Positions 11,747 to 22,080 are shown, counted from the stretch's first letter. The stretch is DNA of 64,000 nucleotides from Cristatella mucedo (GCA_009760855.2 WPIO01000101.1:1290001-1354000); one strand, 5' to 3'. Numbers and translations are program-made. The notes: generated by a model from the sequence alone, not told the origin.

Positions 11747-11932
11747 CAGCGGTTTTCAACCTTCCTAATGCCGCAACCCTTTAAATGCAGTTCCTCTTGT
11801 TTTAGCGGTTCCCAACCATAAAACTATTGTGTGCAACGTAGAAATGTGTGCTTTCCGATGGTCTTAGGCGACCCCCGTGAAAGGGTTGTTCGACCTCCAA
11901 AGAGGTGGCGACCCAAAGGTTGAGAATCACTG
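11747..11932 (+). mobile_element. SPIN-like (hAT) miniature inverted-repeat transposon
   Basis: A 186-bp non-autonomous DNA transposon. Its ends are inverted repeats: CAGCGGTTTTCAACCTTC on the left, and CAGTGATTCTCAACCTTT reading inward from the right, matching at 14 of 18 positions. It is flanked by 8-bp duplications. The interior has the phrases CTTCCTAATGCCGC, CAACCCTTTAAATGCAG, CCAACCATAAAA, TCCGATGGTCTTAGGCGAC and GTGAAAGGGT. I recognise these, in the same order, as the SPIN (SPACE INVADERS) family. It has no transposase and would need one supplied in trans. SPIN is known from tetrapods and a few invertebrates and is a textbook case of horizontal transfer. The match is from memory and was not searched. 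Confidence 0.9.
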
Positions 11933-11940
11933 ATCTAAAG
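11933..11940. repeat. Right 8-bp target-site duplication of the SPIN-like element
   Basis: ATCTAAAG directly after the right terminal repeat, one base different from the left copy. The single difference suggests an insertion that is not brand new. Confidence 0.85.
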
Positions 11941-12929
11941 CAATTCTCGGCTCGGTCAGTCCCCCCCCCCCGTAGATTCAAGTCGATACCCGTTTCGACC
12001 CGATGAGATACAGGACTTGATGACGGCTGGGCAGGAGCCGGCTTCAAGCGGCAATTGTGGATTACGGCTGACTGAATTACAGTGCAAGGATGGAAAAGCT
12101 CACGTTCAGAATGAAACGGATGACAGCTGCCAGACGATGCCGCCAGGTTAACTCAAAAAGGCCAAAATCAGCGAAGCCCTACGTAGAGGTCGATAGCAAC
12201 CCTACGTCAAGATGACCGGCAACATCGCGGTAAGGTAGCAACAGCAAGAAATAAAATGCGGCTATATCCGATCGGCGACTACGATGCGAGTGCTGACCAC
12301 ACGGCGAGGCCAGCTCAGCAGCTAAGCCAGTGAGCTTAGTAGCATGAGCGAAATTATTAAAAGTCCTGCTTACCTTGGCAAACGCAGCAGAACCTGAGAA
12401 GCGGTCACATTGAATACTGGCTTTCGTTCTGATTTTGCCGAGTTGAAGGCTGAGCCACTGAAAACTGAGGTTGATAGGGAACAGATATGACCAAGCAACG
12501 AGACTCAGCCGGCGCCGATTTAGAATGCTCAGCCGCCGAGGCTTTTGCTTGCAGAGAAATAGAGAGTGTGGAGCACTTTGGTCTGTTTGGGTGTGGGCCT
12601 GGAGGGTTCGCCGGGATGCCTCCACCGCCAGTACCGTCAGCTAGGAAGCCATGGATGGTCAGGAGACTGCTTGGTGGCGCTCACTCCCAGTGGCGGGCCG
12701 CAGAGCAGCCACAGTCGGCCACCACTCGGGCGCCTCCGAATCGCGAAAATTGAGAGAGAGAGCGAGAGGACAGAGGACCGGTACTTGTCGCAGAAAGCGA
12801 TCGGCTAGCCAGCAATTCGCTGTCGTGAGCACAGGCAGAGACGACGTTCGGTGAGGGTGTGCAGTGAAGCTGAGCAGAGCAGAGAGCGGGTGGAGCGTCG
12901 GCTAAGCGTGAGCTGACCGGTCAGGACGC
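11941..12929. other. Spacer / presumed intron or 3' part of the netrin-receptor locus
   Basis: No exon identified. A run of eleven C lies at 11961-11971. If the receptor gene continues on the minus strand, the rest of FN3 domains 5 and 6, the transmembrane segment and the cytoplasmic tail should be here or lower, but I could not find them. Confidence 0.4.
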
Positions 12930-13244
12930 CATCGTGTAATAGCGGCTGTCGGTCGAGCGATGGTTCGAGCCCAGGCTGTTGTCAAGCCACGTGGCGAGCA
13001 CTGCCGTTGCCGACAGGACAATGGCTTTCAGCTGAAGTGGAGGCGCCAGCTCACCTGCCGACGTGGAGCCGTCGCCGTCTTGGCGGCCTCGGCGACCGGC
13101 TGCTGCTGCTGCTGGTGCTGCTTCGCGGCTTCGTCGCGCGTGACCTGCGCCATTATCGGGGTTCCTTGTCCGGCACCGTTGTAGGCGAAAAAGCTGCAGC
13201 ACGTACGACTGTCCTGCCCCTGTACTCGAACGAGGAAGCAGCAC
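12930..13244 (-). CDS. Exon: FN3-4 end and FN3-5 start of the netrin-receptor-like gene
   Basis: It starts after the acceptor TTTTTCTCAG. One frame gives SYVLQLF, a second gives AYNGAGQGTPIMAQVTRDEA (compare AFNNVGEGIPLYESAVTR in neogenin), and then the first frame resumes with APPLQLKAIVLSATAVLATW and LDNSLGSNHRSTDSRYYTM. The last piece is close to the vertebrate WADNS...SRYYTVRW signature. The switch lies at a run of five T (one T too many) and is reversed before the FN3-5 part. The 3' boundary is not resolved; a TGA follows at 12921-12923. Confidence 0.62.
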
Positions 13245-13453
13245 CTGAGAAAAACTCGCGTCAATCGAGGATGTCAGCAGCCTCGGCTGCTGCTGCTTCC
13301 GGCGCACGGCGAAATGAGTCGCTGGAGTCGAGGGCGCCGCCGGCCGCTTGCTTTCGCGGCGTCTTAAATATCTCGGACGGACGTCGAGACCGCTGCTGCT
13401 GCAGCAGCTGCTGCTGCCGCGACGGTGCCGCATCTTCGGCGAAGTGGGCGTAC

Positions 13454-13645
13454 TGAGATTCCTGATGGTATAGTGGCGATCCGTCAGCGCCAGCTCGACC
13501 CAGCGCTCGTCCGGCACGATTTCACCGTGGCCGAGCCGGTATCCTCGGATCATCACGTTTCCGGTTGGCGGCGCCCAATTGATGGCCATTTCGGAGGCGA
13601 ACGCTTTCGCCTGCATGGAGAGTGGCTTCCCGAGTGGCACGCTCT
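13454..13645 (-). CDS. Exon: FN3-4 first half of the netrin-receptor-like gene
   Basis: This is an intact exon between acceptor GCGAGCAG and donor GTACGC, 192 nt, entering after one base of a codon and leaving after one base. It encodes SVPLGKPLSMQAKAF, AINWAPPTGNVMIRGYRLG and DRHYTIRNL. These align with the DCC/neogenin stretch VPxxPxSL...SWTPPxNxNIVVRGYxIGYG...QRYYxIExL. The first codon is completed by the last base of the FN3-3 exon (G plus AG, Glu). Confidence 0.8.
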
Positions 13646-14223
13646 CTGCTCGCATCGACAAGAAAGAGCACCGCGTGCACAGGCTGGCTGCGTGCACAGA
13701 CCCGAAGCATCTCACAAAGCTCGAGATGCGAGTGCTGCTCCGCGGCGCCCGTCGACCTCGCCCCTCCAAACCCCCTCCACCACCAGCGCTGGACGGAGGA
13801 GGCGGCCACGTGCCTCGCGGGTGCTGCAGCAGCAGCAGCAGTGACCGTTGCGCATGTATAGCAGCTTCGTAGCACGACGACGGCGGCACACTGCCTAGGG
13901 TTTTTCTAGCGCTTTCGCTTGCCAGCCTAGGTCCCAGCCGGCTGTAATTTAGTTCTTCAAGTCGGCGGTCCGAAGGTGCGCCGTTACCTCTTTCACGAGG
14001 AGCCCGGTCTTTTTGCCGGCGAAAAGAAATCAGCATCGAATCGAACGCGGCCAAGATCGAGCTGGCATGGTTCATGCATGATTGCCACCCTCTGTTCTCG
14101 AGGATTGGGGACGAGCACGGCACGCGTTCAGTACGGTTCCCAGGCTGGGCGCTCACCCAGCGCCCACAATTCGCCAGAGGGCGCTTGCTGGCCACCGAGG
14201 CGCCCCCTGGCGTATGGGCTCAC

Positions 14224-14562
14224 CGTAGGTGCTGACGGCGAGCCACAAAGTGTAGTCGTACGTGCCGTTCAAGTTCGTGGCGGCTACCCGCACGACGTAG
14301 AACTCGCCCGAATCGAGGCCGACGATCTCGTACGAGCTCGCGTGCTGCCGTCAGTCGTGATCGTCTTGCCCGCAGCAGCGGCAGGCAAGGCTGCCGCCGA
14401 GGCGCCAGCCGGTGCCGGCCGGTCTCGATGCTTGTAGCGAAGCTTTTAGCCGGTGATGACGCAGTTCTGGCGGTCGTCGGGTGGGGGCTCCACCGCACCA
14501 GCACAGAATTATGGCCAGTCGCTTCCACGGTGAAGTTTCGGGGCGGGGCGGTGTGCCAGGCG
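14224..14562 (-). CDS. Exon: FN3-3 of the netrin-receptor-like gene, frame-broken
   Basis: It lies between acceptor GTCGTTGCAG and donor GTGAGC. It reads NFTVEATGHNSVLVRWSP, then after a one-base loss in a C run DDRQNCVITG, a stop where Tyr is expected (TAA for TAC), KLRYKHRDRPAPAG and KTITTDGS. After a second one-base loss it reads SSYEIVGLDSGEFYVVRVAA and TNLNGTYDYTLWLAVSTY. This is a full FN3 fold with the VRWSPPP, ITGYKxRY and NGT motifs of FN3-3 in neogenin. Confidence 0.75.
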
Positions 14563-14599
14563 CTGCAACGACACCTCGAGGTGGCAGGCAGCCGTTCAG

Positions 14600-15463
14600 G
14601 TTATCAAACAGCTAAAGTGAAAGCAAAAGTGGACCAAACAAGAAAGGCTAAAGCCTCGTTTAAACGGTGAGAATTACTTCTGCCCGATTTCTGTCCTCCT
14701 GCTAGTAGGAAGTTTACCCGGTCAGTTTTCTGTAAATCATCCTTCCTACTAATGCGGCACCCAGAGTGGTCACGGGAAAATTACCTTTGCTAGGAAGGTA
14801 GGAAGTAGCCATCCGAAATTGACTCCCGGGCGAATTTTGACCTTCCGATTATTGCCTTTATTGCCTCACTATCTGATTCCCATATGCCGAGCATATAGGG
14901 TCCCATATAAACAGCTACTCGCTTGGAAAGCTTCGACGTCCGCCAGTCGTGTTGTCCACCAGGTTTCTTCAATGCAATGAAGCAGGCGTGCCCTTGACGG
15001 CACCTATGACTAGTCGTTTCCTAAGTCTTGCTTTGAGTCTTGGCCAAGAGGCAGAATCGTGCTCGGCTGCCGAGTCTTCATTAAGTCTTCACAAAGCCTT
15101 GGACCATCGCTCAGTTTTGGTGACGTATGCACCGAAGACCCAAGTTGGACAGAAGCAGGAAGGAAGCAAGACTCGCCGTGTAAAGGGGGCCTCAAAAGTG
15201 AGCGAGGCAGAGGCTGGATAAAGAAAACTGCCTCGACCGTAGATGCATAGCTCTCCCACGAGGAGAGCAGTTAAGACAAGGGTGGCAGGCCTGAGTGACA
15301 GCGCCAGCTGAAGGCTGTTGCTAAGCCCTGGGGTTAGTCATGACGGGCCGGCGAGCTCGGAAGTGACCAGAAGTCTCCCCCCTTGACGGCCGCACAGCAA
15401 GGAAGTGCAGCGGAGGGAAAGGGCTGCCGACGCGGGCGGCCGGCAGCAGCGGCAGCTCCTCAC
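14600..15463. other. Intron of the netrin-receptor-like locus
   Basis: No repeats or exons recognised; open frames here look compositional. Confidence 0.4.
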
Positions 15464-15638
15464 CAGTCGAGTGCGTTCGAACGTGCAGCTCCTCGCTGGG
15501 GACGCCCTGGCCTTCGCGTTAACGGCAGCCACCAGGATGTAGTAGTCGGTGTGAATCTGGAGCCGGTCGAGCAGTATGCCTATAGAGGTAACGTTGACCG
15601 ACTGCTCGCCAGCTTTCTGGCGGGCGTAGTAGTAGACA
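15464..15638 (-). CDS. Exon: FN3-2 second half of the netrin-receptor-like gene
   Basis: It lies between acceptor CACTCTATACAG and donor GTGAGG. It reads VYYYARQKAGEQSVNV, ILLDRLQIHTDYYILVAAVN and then, after a one-base loss at a G run (AAGGCC where AAGGGCC is expected), GQGVPSEELHVRTHST. This gives strands C' to G of an FN3 domain with the YYILVAAVN...G.GVPS pattern. The incoming phase (two bases) matches the donor at 18951. Confidence 0.7.
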
Positions 15639-16249
15639 CTGTATAGAGTGGATTTTCAACAGCACATGTCTTCCGGCAGCAAAACATGTGCCATGCTGCT
15701 TAGGAGTGTCTTTCGTGCCTGCCGAAATGAGCGCAGACGGCAGCTTTTCTAATTTCACGCTACAACTACTGCTGCTGCCAAGTCTAGGGACGGAGTAGCA
15801 CGGACGAAAGCTGAAAGTCAGCTCCAGAAGAAAGTCGCCACGGCCGAACCACTTCGTTTGCAGCCGAGTGGGCGGGACGACAGAGGCTGCCTCAGATGCC
15901 ACTCGCCCGACCCACTTGGACGGCCTTGCTTCTATGGCCTTGCGAACCGTAGCGCTTACCCACACTTAGTACCCGCCAGCTTTCGCTTAGCTTTCGCTTC
16001 AGCTTCGGACCTGTTGGCTGCGAAAAACAATGTCGCCATGCCACCCTCTCGTACGAACGTGTCCCACGGATGCATGACGAATTCCGGCGGGTTAGTGGCT
16101 GCTAGCGGTCCGCACGGCAACACTGGATAGCACTCGGGTAATGGAAGCGTCATCTGCTTCGCAAGCCGACGCGAGTAGCAGGGACGATGCAAGCAGCGGG
16201 CAGCGACGATATAAACAGAGCCACCCCCACCAAAGCGAACTGCTGCAGA
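15639..16249. other. Intron of the netrin-receptor-like locus, no repeat recognised
   Basis: Nothing recognised between the FN3-2 exon and the LINE at 16250. Confidence 0.4.
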
Positions 16250-17380
16250 TTACTAAGCACAATCTAGGCTTTCACTTCTATGCGGATGACACTCAGTTGT
16301 ACCTTTGCTTTGATCCCTCCCAACCTTCGAGCACCTCAAATTCTCTCAACTCACTTGCTGCATGTATTCATGACATCTGCACATGGATGGCAGCAAATTT
16401 TCTAAAACTGAACGATGATAAAACTGACTTACTAGTTATAGGCAAACCCAGTGTGTCACAAATTGGAAAGGCTGATGCTCAAAATTGGCTCTGCTAGCAT
16501 ATCTCCAGTTGAATCAGCTCGAAATCTAGGTGTCATGTTCCAAAGCGACCTCTCGTTAGACGACCACATCAGCTCCACAGTCAAATCTGCCTGTTTTTAG
16601 CTTCATAAAATTGCTAAAATTTGGGCTTGTTTAGATAAGGATACCACATCTAAGTTGGTCCATGCATTCGTGACACCCGGTCTCGACTTCTGCAACTCAC
16701 TGCTTACTGGCCTACCAGCATATGCGATCAGGCGATTGCAGCTGGTGCAAAACTCTGCAGCTAGGCTTGTCTGTCGTGGGCGTCGCATTTGCCTCATTAC
16801 TCCACTTCTCGCCGACCTGCACTGGCTCCCAGTCAAGCAACGGATTGACTTCAAGGTTTTGTCGCTCATTTTTAGGTCCCTTCATTCTTGGGCTCTGGCC
16901 TATCTCTCAGATCTATTCCCCCATCAGGCCAAGCATCGTACCATTCGCTTTTCGGAATCCAACAGTCTACTAATACCTCGTACAAACCTCAAATCCTTTG
17001 GAGACCACGCATTTAGTTCATATGCTCCCAAAGCCTGGAACTGACTCCCGACCTGGGTCAGAATATCCTCTGATCTGGCCACATTTAAAAAGAACTTACA
17101 ATCACACCTATTTAGGACAGCATTTAGTGGGCCCCTGTGATTCTTCCTTCATGTGCTTATGCGTGCTGACACTGTGCATGCTGCCACTAACCACATTTGC
17201 ATGCTGACCCTGTGCTTGTCACCCCTAACCGTGTTATTCATTTTTTTGTTTATCAAGCATGATATTACTCACCATTCAATTGCATTTCCCTTTGCAGCAA
17301 ATGTAAAGCGCCTAGAGAGAGATTGAGCTCCCTGAGGACGCTTTATCAAGTTTATTTTATTATTATTATTATTATTATTG
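16250..17380 (+). mobile_element. L2/CR1-like LINE (family 1), 5'-truncated, with (ATT)n tail
   Basis: It begins inside the reverse transcriptase at NLGFHFYADDTQLYLCF, keeping the catalytic YADD. It continues with DICTWMAANFLKLNDDKTD, SLLTGLPAYAIRRLQLVQNS, LADLHWLPVKQRIDFKVL, AYLSDLF and SYAPKAWN followed by a stop. The 3' UTR, hairpin arms (TAAAGCG with CGCTTTA) and an ATT run at 17359-17380 are complete. It has a frame break near 16480 and stops. It is close in sequence to the copy at 2.4-4.0 kb. Confidence 0.92.
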
Positions 17381-18950
17381 TGCAGAACGTGAAAAAGACG
17401 CTTTGCTTCCCTGGCGCTGGGTCAAGCCATGCTCAGCTAAGCGCACGGTATGGTGGTGTGGTGTGGTATGGTGGCGTGGTATGGTGGCAACAGCAGGGTA
17501 CAGTGTCTACGCCATCGGCTGAGATCGCCTGCCTGACTGCCCCACTTCGGCTCTAGCGACAGTTGACACGAAAGTTGGGTGCACGCGAAGCGCGCGACTG
17601 CGGGCGATGGGACAGCCCGGACAGATGCCCGCGAAGATGCCGCGCCTGTGGCCGTCGCAGAAAAGGCAGAAAGCGAGCAAGCGAGCAGGCGCCTGCCGCT
17701 GGCTCTTAACTGAAAGTACAATAACAAGGGAACAGGAGGTCGCCGGATCGGACGACAGAAACCGCCGCCGCCGACAACCCGAGATTGGCGAAAGGAGAGA
17801 GGCGAGGTTACGCTGCCAGCGAGATGTTGTAACTATGACTACGCATGAGTAGCTCACCTTTCGCTGGTCCTCTGGCTGGTAAGAGACACGACGCGAGAAA
17901 CATCAGATAAACACGGACTGATAAGCAGTAGATGCATGCGTGCATTCTTTTCGCTTGCAACTCTGGCTTTTATAGGGTAAGCAAAGGTCAGCACAGATGT
18001 CATGATCGTTAGCGCTGCTCCTTAACAGGCACGCTCAAAGGTTGAGCTGCAATGACTCACCGACCCTCAGACGTCACTAAGACTGACTGCCTGTCCCTGT
18101 CGGGCACTTCATCGTTACCCTTCCACCAAGAGACAATCTTTGCCGCATTTACAAACGCAGTTAAAAAACTGGCTCGTCAAAAAAGCCTGCCTATCATTTT
18201 TTCATAATTCACTGCACAGTACAATGTTTGATTTAAACTATGGCGAGAGTGCATGCAGCAACTGCTTTTTCAAATTAGCAGATTATCTCTCCCGATGTGT
18301 TTCCCGTAAAACTCATCAAACTTGCTCCTTCCCTAACAGTACTATCAAAAAATAAAAAGGGCACAAAGTCATGGCTCCTTGGTGAGCCGCCTTGCACGTT
18401 CCTAAATTGGACTATCTAACGGTTGTCACACGGAATACGCCCGCCGTCAGCTGCGCTGACCGCGGACAGCGGCTAGCTTCTACTAGCTTCTGCTGCTCGA
18501 CTACTAGCGGCTATCTTCTGGACAGCTTCTACTCGTTGCATGCGCTACCTCAACGAAAACCACTCAGTCTGAGCCACCGCCGCCCGCGAGCCGACAGCAG
18601 CAGGAGCACGGCCGAAGTCCCACAGTCGCCCTCCAAGAGCGAAGAGTGGCTGCGCTTGGTTTTCTGAGCCACACCGTACTGCTTGCTGCCTTCGTCTTGT
18701 AGAAGCAGTAGAAGCAAAATGTCACAGCGTCATAGTTTCGGCAGCCTGAGTGGGGCAACCGACGTCGAGCTTCTGACGGCAATAATGCTGCCGTCGGCTT
18801 GCATCCTGTAGTCGGCATCGGGCCTGTCTTTGGCATCCACGGTAATGTCATTCATATCACACAGTGCTGCTTGCTGCCTTCGTCTTGGGTTCCGCTTTGC
18901 TTTGCTTTGCATCCGTCTCGTCACTGGTCTCCGTTCTGTCGTCGGCTCAC
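17381..18950. other. Spacer / intron of the netrin-receptor-like locus
   Basis: No exon identified. A short GGTATGGTGGTGTGGTGTGG-type simple repeat lies at 17447-17490. A 30-bp phrase containing CTGCTTGCTGCCTTCGTCTTG at 18669-18698 recurs at 18858-18887 with two changes. Confidence 0.45.
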
Positions 18951-19230
18951 TCGAGCCGGTGCCACCGTACTCGAATCGTGAGCGTTCGGCAGCTACTGCA
19001 GCCCTCGGCCACGTTTTCTGGGCTTCCCTTCTTGTGGGAAAGGACGTGCATTCGAAATGGCCGATCGGCTTTGGGGCTTCGGCGAGGGCACTTTGCATGC
19101 GTGCGGCCGAGTGACGAGGCGGGGGTCTCATCTGCTGAGAGCTGAGATTCGACGGCGTCTGACTGGCCTGGCCCGATCACGTGAAATAGCTGCACCTCGC
19201 AGCCGTCGACATGAAGTCGGAGCCTCGACA
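18951..19230 (-). CDS. Possible exon: FN3-1 end and FN3-2 start of the netrin-receptor-like gene
   Basis: The open frame reads GCEVQLFHVIGPGQSDAVES (like the F-G strands of FN3-1), then SPENVAEGCSSCRTLTIRVRW (start of FN3-2). It ends at donor GA|GTGAGC, whose phase fits the acceptor at 15638. The linker between the two domains is longer than usual, about ten residues seem missing between W and the next exon, and the 5' boundary near 19230 is a guess. A related segment lies at about 20000-20160. Confidence 0.42.
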
Positions 19231-20370
19231 TGGTGGCCTCGGCTTCGACGAGCTGATTGCACAACGATCTGCAGCAATTTGAGCTCCAACTCGATCCTAC
19301 GAATCGCCGGCTGTGGCAGCGATGATTGGATGACCAGTCAGCAGGCAGCGGCTGTGGCAGCGATGATTGGATGACCAGTCGGCTCGAGCCCACGATGCTC
19401 GAGGCATGAGCAACAGCAACGCGAAATGCGCCTGCCTTTGAAGCAGCTGCCGCCTGGCGGCTAGCGGCTCCCTGGGTCGTCCATCGGCAAGTGCCTGACC
19501 AAATTGGGCGCGATCCGCACTGAGGGCTCCACGAGACCTGTGTCTGTCTCTGTCTCCACGAGGACTGAAAGCAAGCCACAGCCGTCAGTAGCCGAGCAGC
19601 CCCGGTGGCTTGAGGTGGCAGCCGTCCCGAATCCAGAACGGATTTTCGATGGAAGGAAACCCTGCTTCTCCCACGTACTGCTTTAGCTAGGAGCATTCGT
19701 TCAGCCAAGCGTTTACTGCGATAGATGGGTTTCCGTCGAAGAGCTCTGGTCTTGTCTGGCCTGTCGTAATGCCACAGGTATAGCTTAACCTGGTAAACAG
19801 GTGCAAGAAGGAAGCCACTTCCGACTGATAGACACGTGCTGAGCAATATTTGTAGTGCCTCAGGTAGGGCAGACGTTCGTTGTTCCAGGCTGCAAACCCT
19901 AAGCAAAAACCAGGGGTTTACGGCCTGGGTGTGACAGCGATGCTTGGGTCACATCTCCAGGTGTCTGACGAAGCTCTAGGTGTGGAACCAGTACCCCGGC
20001 TACCGTGCTCGAATCGCCGGCTTTCGGCTTTCTGCAGCCCTAGGCTACGTTTTCCCGGCTATCCTTGTTTTGGGCGTGCACGTGCTCGCCGTTCAGCTTT
20101 GGGGTGGGGCACCGGCACCTCTTGGCGTCCGGCCGAGCGACGGGAATGCGTTCTCACCGGCTACAAGCAGAGCTTCGATGGCGTCCAACGTCGATGGCCT
20201 CGTCTGATGGGATGGAATAGCTGCTTGCTGCGGTTGCATTCACAAGCTTTCATGTCGTAGCCGGCTCCGATCTGTTGGCGTCTTCTGCTTGGCGGCTTGG
20301 TAATGATGCGTAGCGATCAGGGTCCAGCTACGGTTTGTCAGTCATTGATTAACACAGCAGCATGTAATCA
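19231..20370. other. GC-rich spacer with local duplications
   Basis: It holds a 31-bp direct repeat, GGCTGTGGCAGCGATGATTG and onward, at 19309-19339 and 19350-19380. It also holds a segment (about 20000-20160) similar to 18950-19110 on the same strand, with shared landmarks CTCGAATCG, CTGCAGCCCT[C/A]GGC[C/T]ACGTTTTC and CGGCCGAG[T/C]GACG. The 319-residue minus frame 18947-19906 covers part of this; only its last third looks protein-like. Confidence 0.5.
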
Positions 20371-20545
20371 ATGGTGCCGTGATGGTGCAACAGTGCTTCT
20401 ACCGTTTATTTAGGCTGCAGCTACTGACGAAAGGAGGGCGTCGGTATGAATAATTCGATGCAAAAATATATGCAGATGATGTTCCAACAGCAACAGGCCT
20501 CTCTGCAGCAGCAGCTGCTAAAAGAAGACAAGCTGGTAATCAGCT
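20371..20545 (+). other. Possible remnant of an LTR retrotransposon 5' end
   Basis: TGGTGCCGTGA at 20372-20382 resembles a tRNA primer-binding site of Metaviridae or BEL-type elements. It is followed 64 nt later by an ATG whose frame starts MNNSMQKYMQMMFQQQQASL, a Gln/Met-rich start typical of many gag proteins. The frame leaves this character after about 33 residues. I found no paired LTR, protease or polymerase, so this is a weak call. Confidence 0.25.
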
Positions 20546-21840
20546 CCCCTGTGATTAATTCTGCCCTTTGTTTCATGCTTCTCGGTGCATTTGAGACCGC
20601 CCTACTTGTATATTGCCGAGGTCACTCATGTTTAACTTCTGCTAGGCGTCTGCTTGTAATATGTCAAACCATATGATATGTCACAATGGGATTTTTTCTC
20701 TCTGGCCTTCTACAGCTGTCCTGCTGCTGTCTGACTAGCAGCCTCTGTCCTATTCTCGGCGTGACTATCTGCAGTGCTCTGGTATGTCGTAGAAACTTAT
20801 TATATTAGAGCACTAGGCTTCGTACCGGGGACAAAGATGTTGTTTCATCGTCTGCCTAAGCCGACTAGGTAGCCCCAGGACCCTTTCACAACACCTGTCC
20901 ACCTCCCCTGTTTATCTTGTGAAGCTTGGTTTTGCATTCGCCCGGGAGCCACAAGTTTACTTGCTGCGTGAGCATTGCGACTGCGATTGTACTCTCGTCG
21001 ACCTGATCGAGTAGGCGGGTGAAAATTCGCACCAAAAGTGGACCCTCAAACTCCGCCAGCACAAATGCGACTTCGGAGCTGCAGCTATCCGGCTACCAGA
21101 AGCAGAGCTCAGTCGTTGAATTATATTGTATTGAATTAGATTGTATTCTGTAGACACGTGCTTTATTTTTCAGTGGCAAATGCTTATACTAGCACATTTT
21201 AAATGTGTTTAGTTAACTGCCCATATTTTGCTTGAAAATAAACTCACACAGATTATTCTATGCTTTCTCACTTACATATGTACCACTGCATCTGCTGTTT
21301 TCTGCTTTAAGTATCTTATGACAGCATCGTCTTTATGTGGTATATGTGATATCGATTATCTGTAGCATGAGAAAAAGCCATCTCAGAAATAAGCCCTTGG
21401 CTGTTTCAGGTAGTAGATGTGCATGCCTTGTGGCTTTGCAATGCAATGCATCTCGTATGTACTTGATTAAACACGCCATCTAAAAGCACTGTTACAGCAT
21501 CGATTTTTATAAGTAAATGCTGTGCTAGGCTGAGCACAATTGAGCCGAAACCTGTCGATTCGGGCATAACACAGCACGTTTGAGCAATGTATCATGCTAA
21601 GGAGTCTTAATTAATACTGCTTCTAAAAATTACTTCAATCAAAAATTAATTTAGTCTCTAGATGTACAAGTACGTGCACACTGGGAGGGCATCACGATCA
21701 GAGCATCACGATCATTATCTGAACGCTCTTCTACTGCTAGGCAAGCGAGGCTGTTAAATCAGCTGACCTTTATTCCGATCATTCAGTCCACGTTAAAAGC
21801 CGACCTTTTAGATAATGCGCAGGCTCTCTTTAGACTGCGA
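20546..21840. other. Spacer, no recognised gene
   Basis: Nothing recognised. An imperfect repeat of GAGCATCACGATCA occurs at about 21688-21715. Confidence 0.4.
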
Positions 21841-21929
21841 TGGCTGAGGGCACAACACGTGACCTCTATGCCTGCATAGATAATGGCTGAGGGCACAACA
21901 CGTGACCTCTATGCCTGCATAGATAATGG
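21841..21929. repeat. 43-bp unit, two perfect tandem copies
   Basis: The unit TGGCTGAGGGCACAACACGT and onward occurs at 21841-21883 and identically at 21884-21926, with three bases of a third copy. It is a recent duplication or an assembly artefact. Confidence 0.9.
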
Positions 21930-22080
21930 AGGTAAAAAAGAACCGTATCAAGGCGACGTCTTACAGAGCGCATTGCATGTCAGCAGCATGCTTTTTTAGG
22001 TTTACTAGTTTGCATTTGCACTCATAGTTGAAACTAGACATTGAAATCCTAGAACTCGATTGCACTGGGGACACACAGGC

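Larger units (their letters stand above)
12930..19230 (-). pseudogene. DCC/neogenin/frazzled-like netrin receptor, partial, frame-broken
   Basis: Five minus-strand segments, in the right order, match consecutive fibronectin III domains of the DCC/neogenin family, a type I membrane receptor for netrin in axon and cell guidance. The segments are 18951-19230 (end of FN3-1, start of FN3-2), 15464-15638 (rest of FN3-2), 14224-14562 (FN3-3), 13454-13645 (FN3-4, first half) and 12930-13244 (FN3-4 end, FN3-5 start). The splice phase fits across 18951/15638 and 14224/13645. Single-base frame breaks occur in at least three segments and one in-frame stop in FN3-3, so I call it a decaying gene. Base errors in the assembly would look the same. 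Ig domains, membrane segment and tail were not found. A LINE (16250-17380) lies in the 3.3-kb gap between the first two exons. Confidence 0.65.

Noticed and set aside
12921-14195. 424-codon minus-strand frame as one protein
   Set aside because: It crosses two introns and only parts of it match FN3 domains; the exon model explains those parts better.
18720-18870. Ig domain reading DMNDITVDAKDRPDADYRMQ on the minus strand
   Set aside because: It has an Ig-like middle part but no flanking cysteines or good splice sites, and it would lie on the wrong side of the FN3-1/2 segment.
18947-19906. 319-codon minus-strand frame as one protein
   Set aside because: Only the 3' third looks like an FN3 segment; the rest is compositional and includes a direct repeat.
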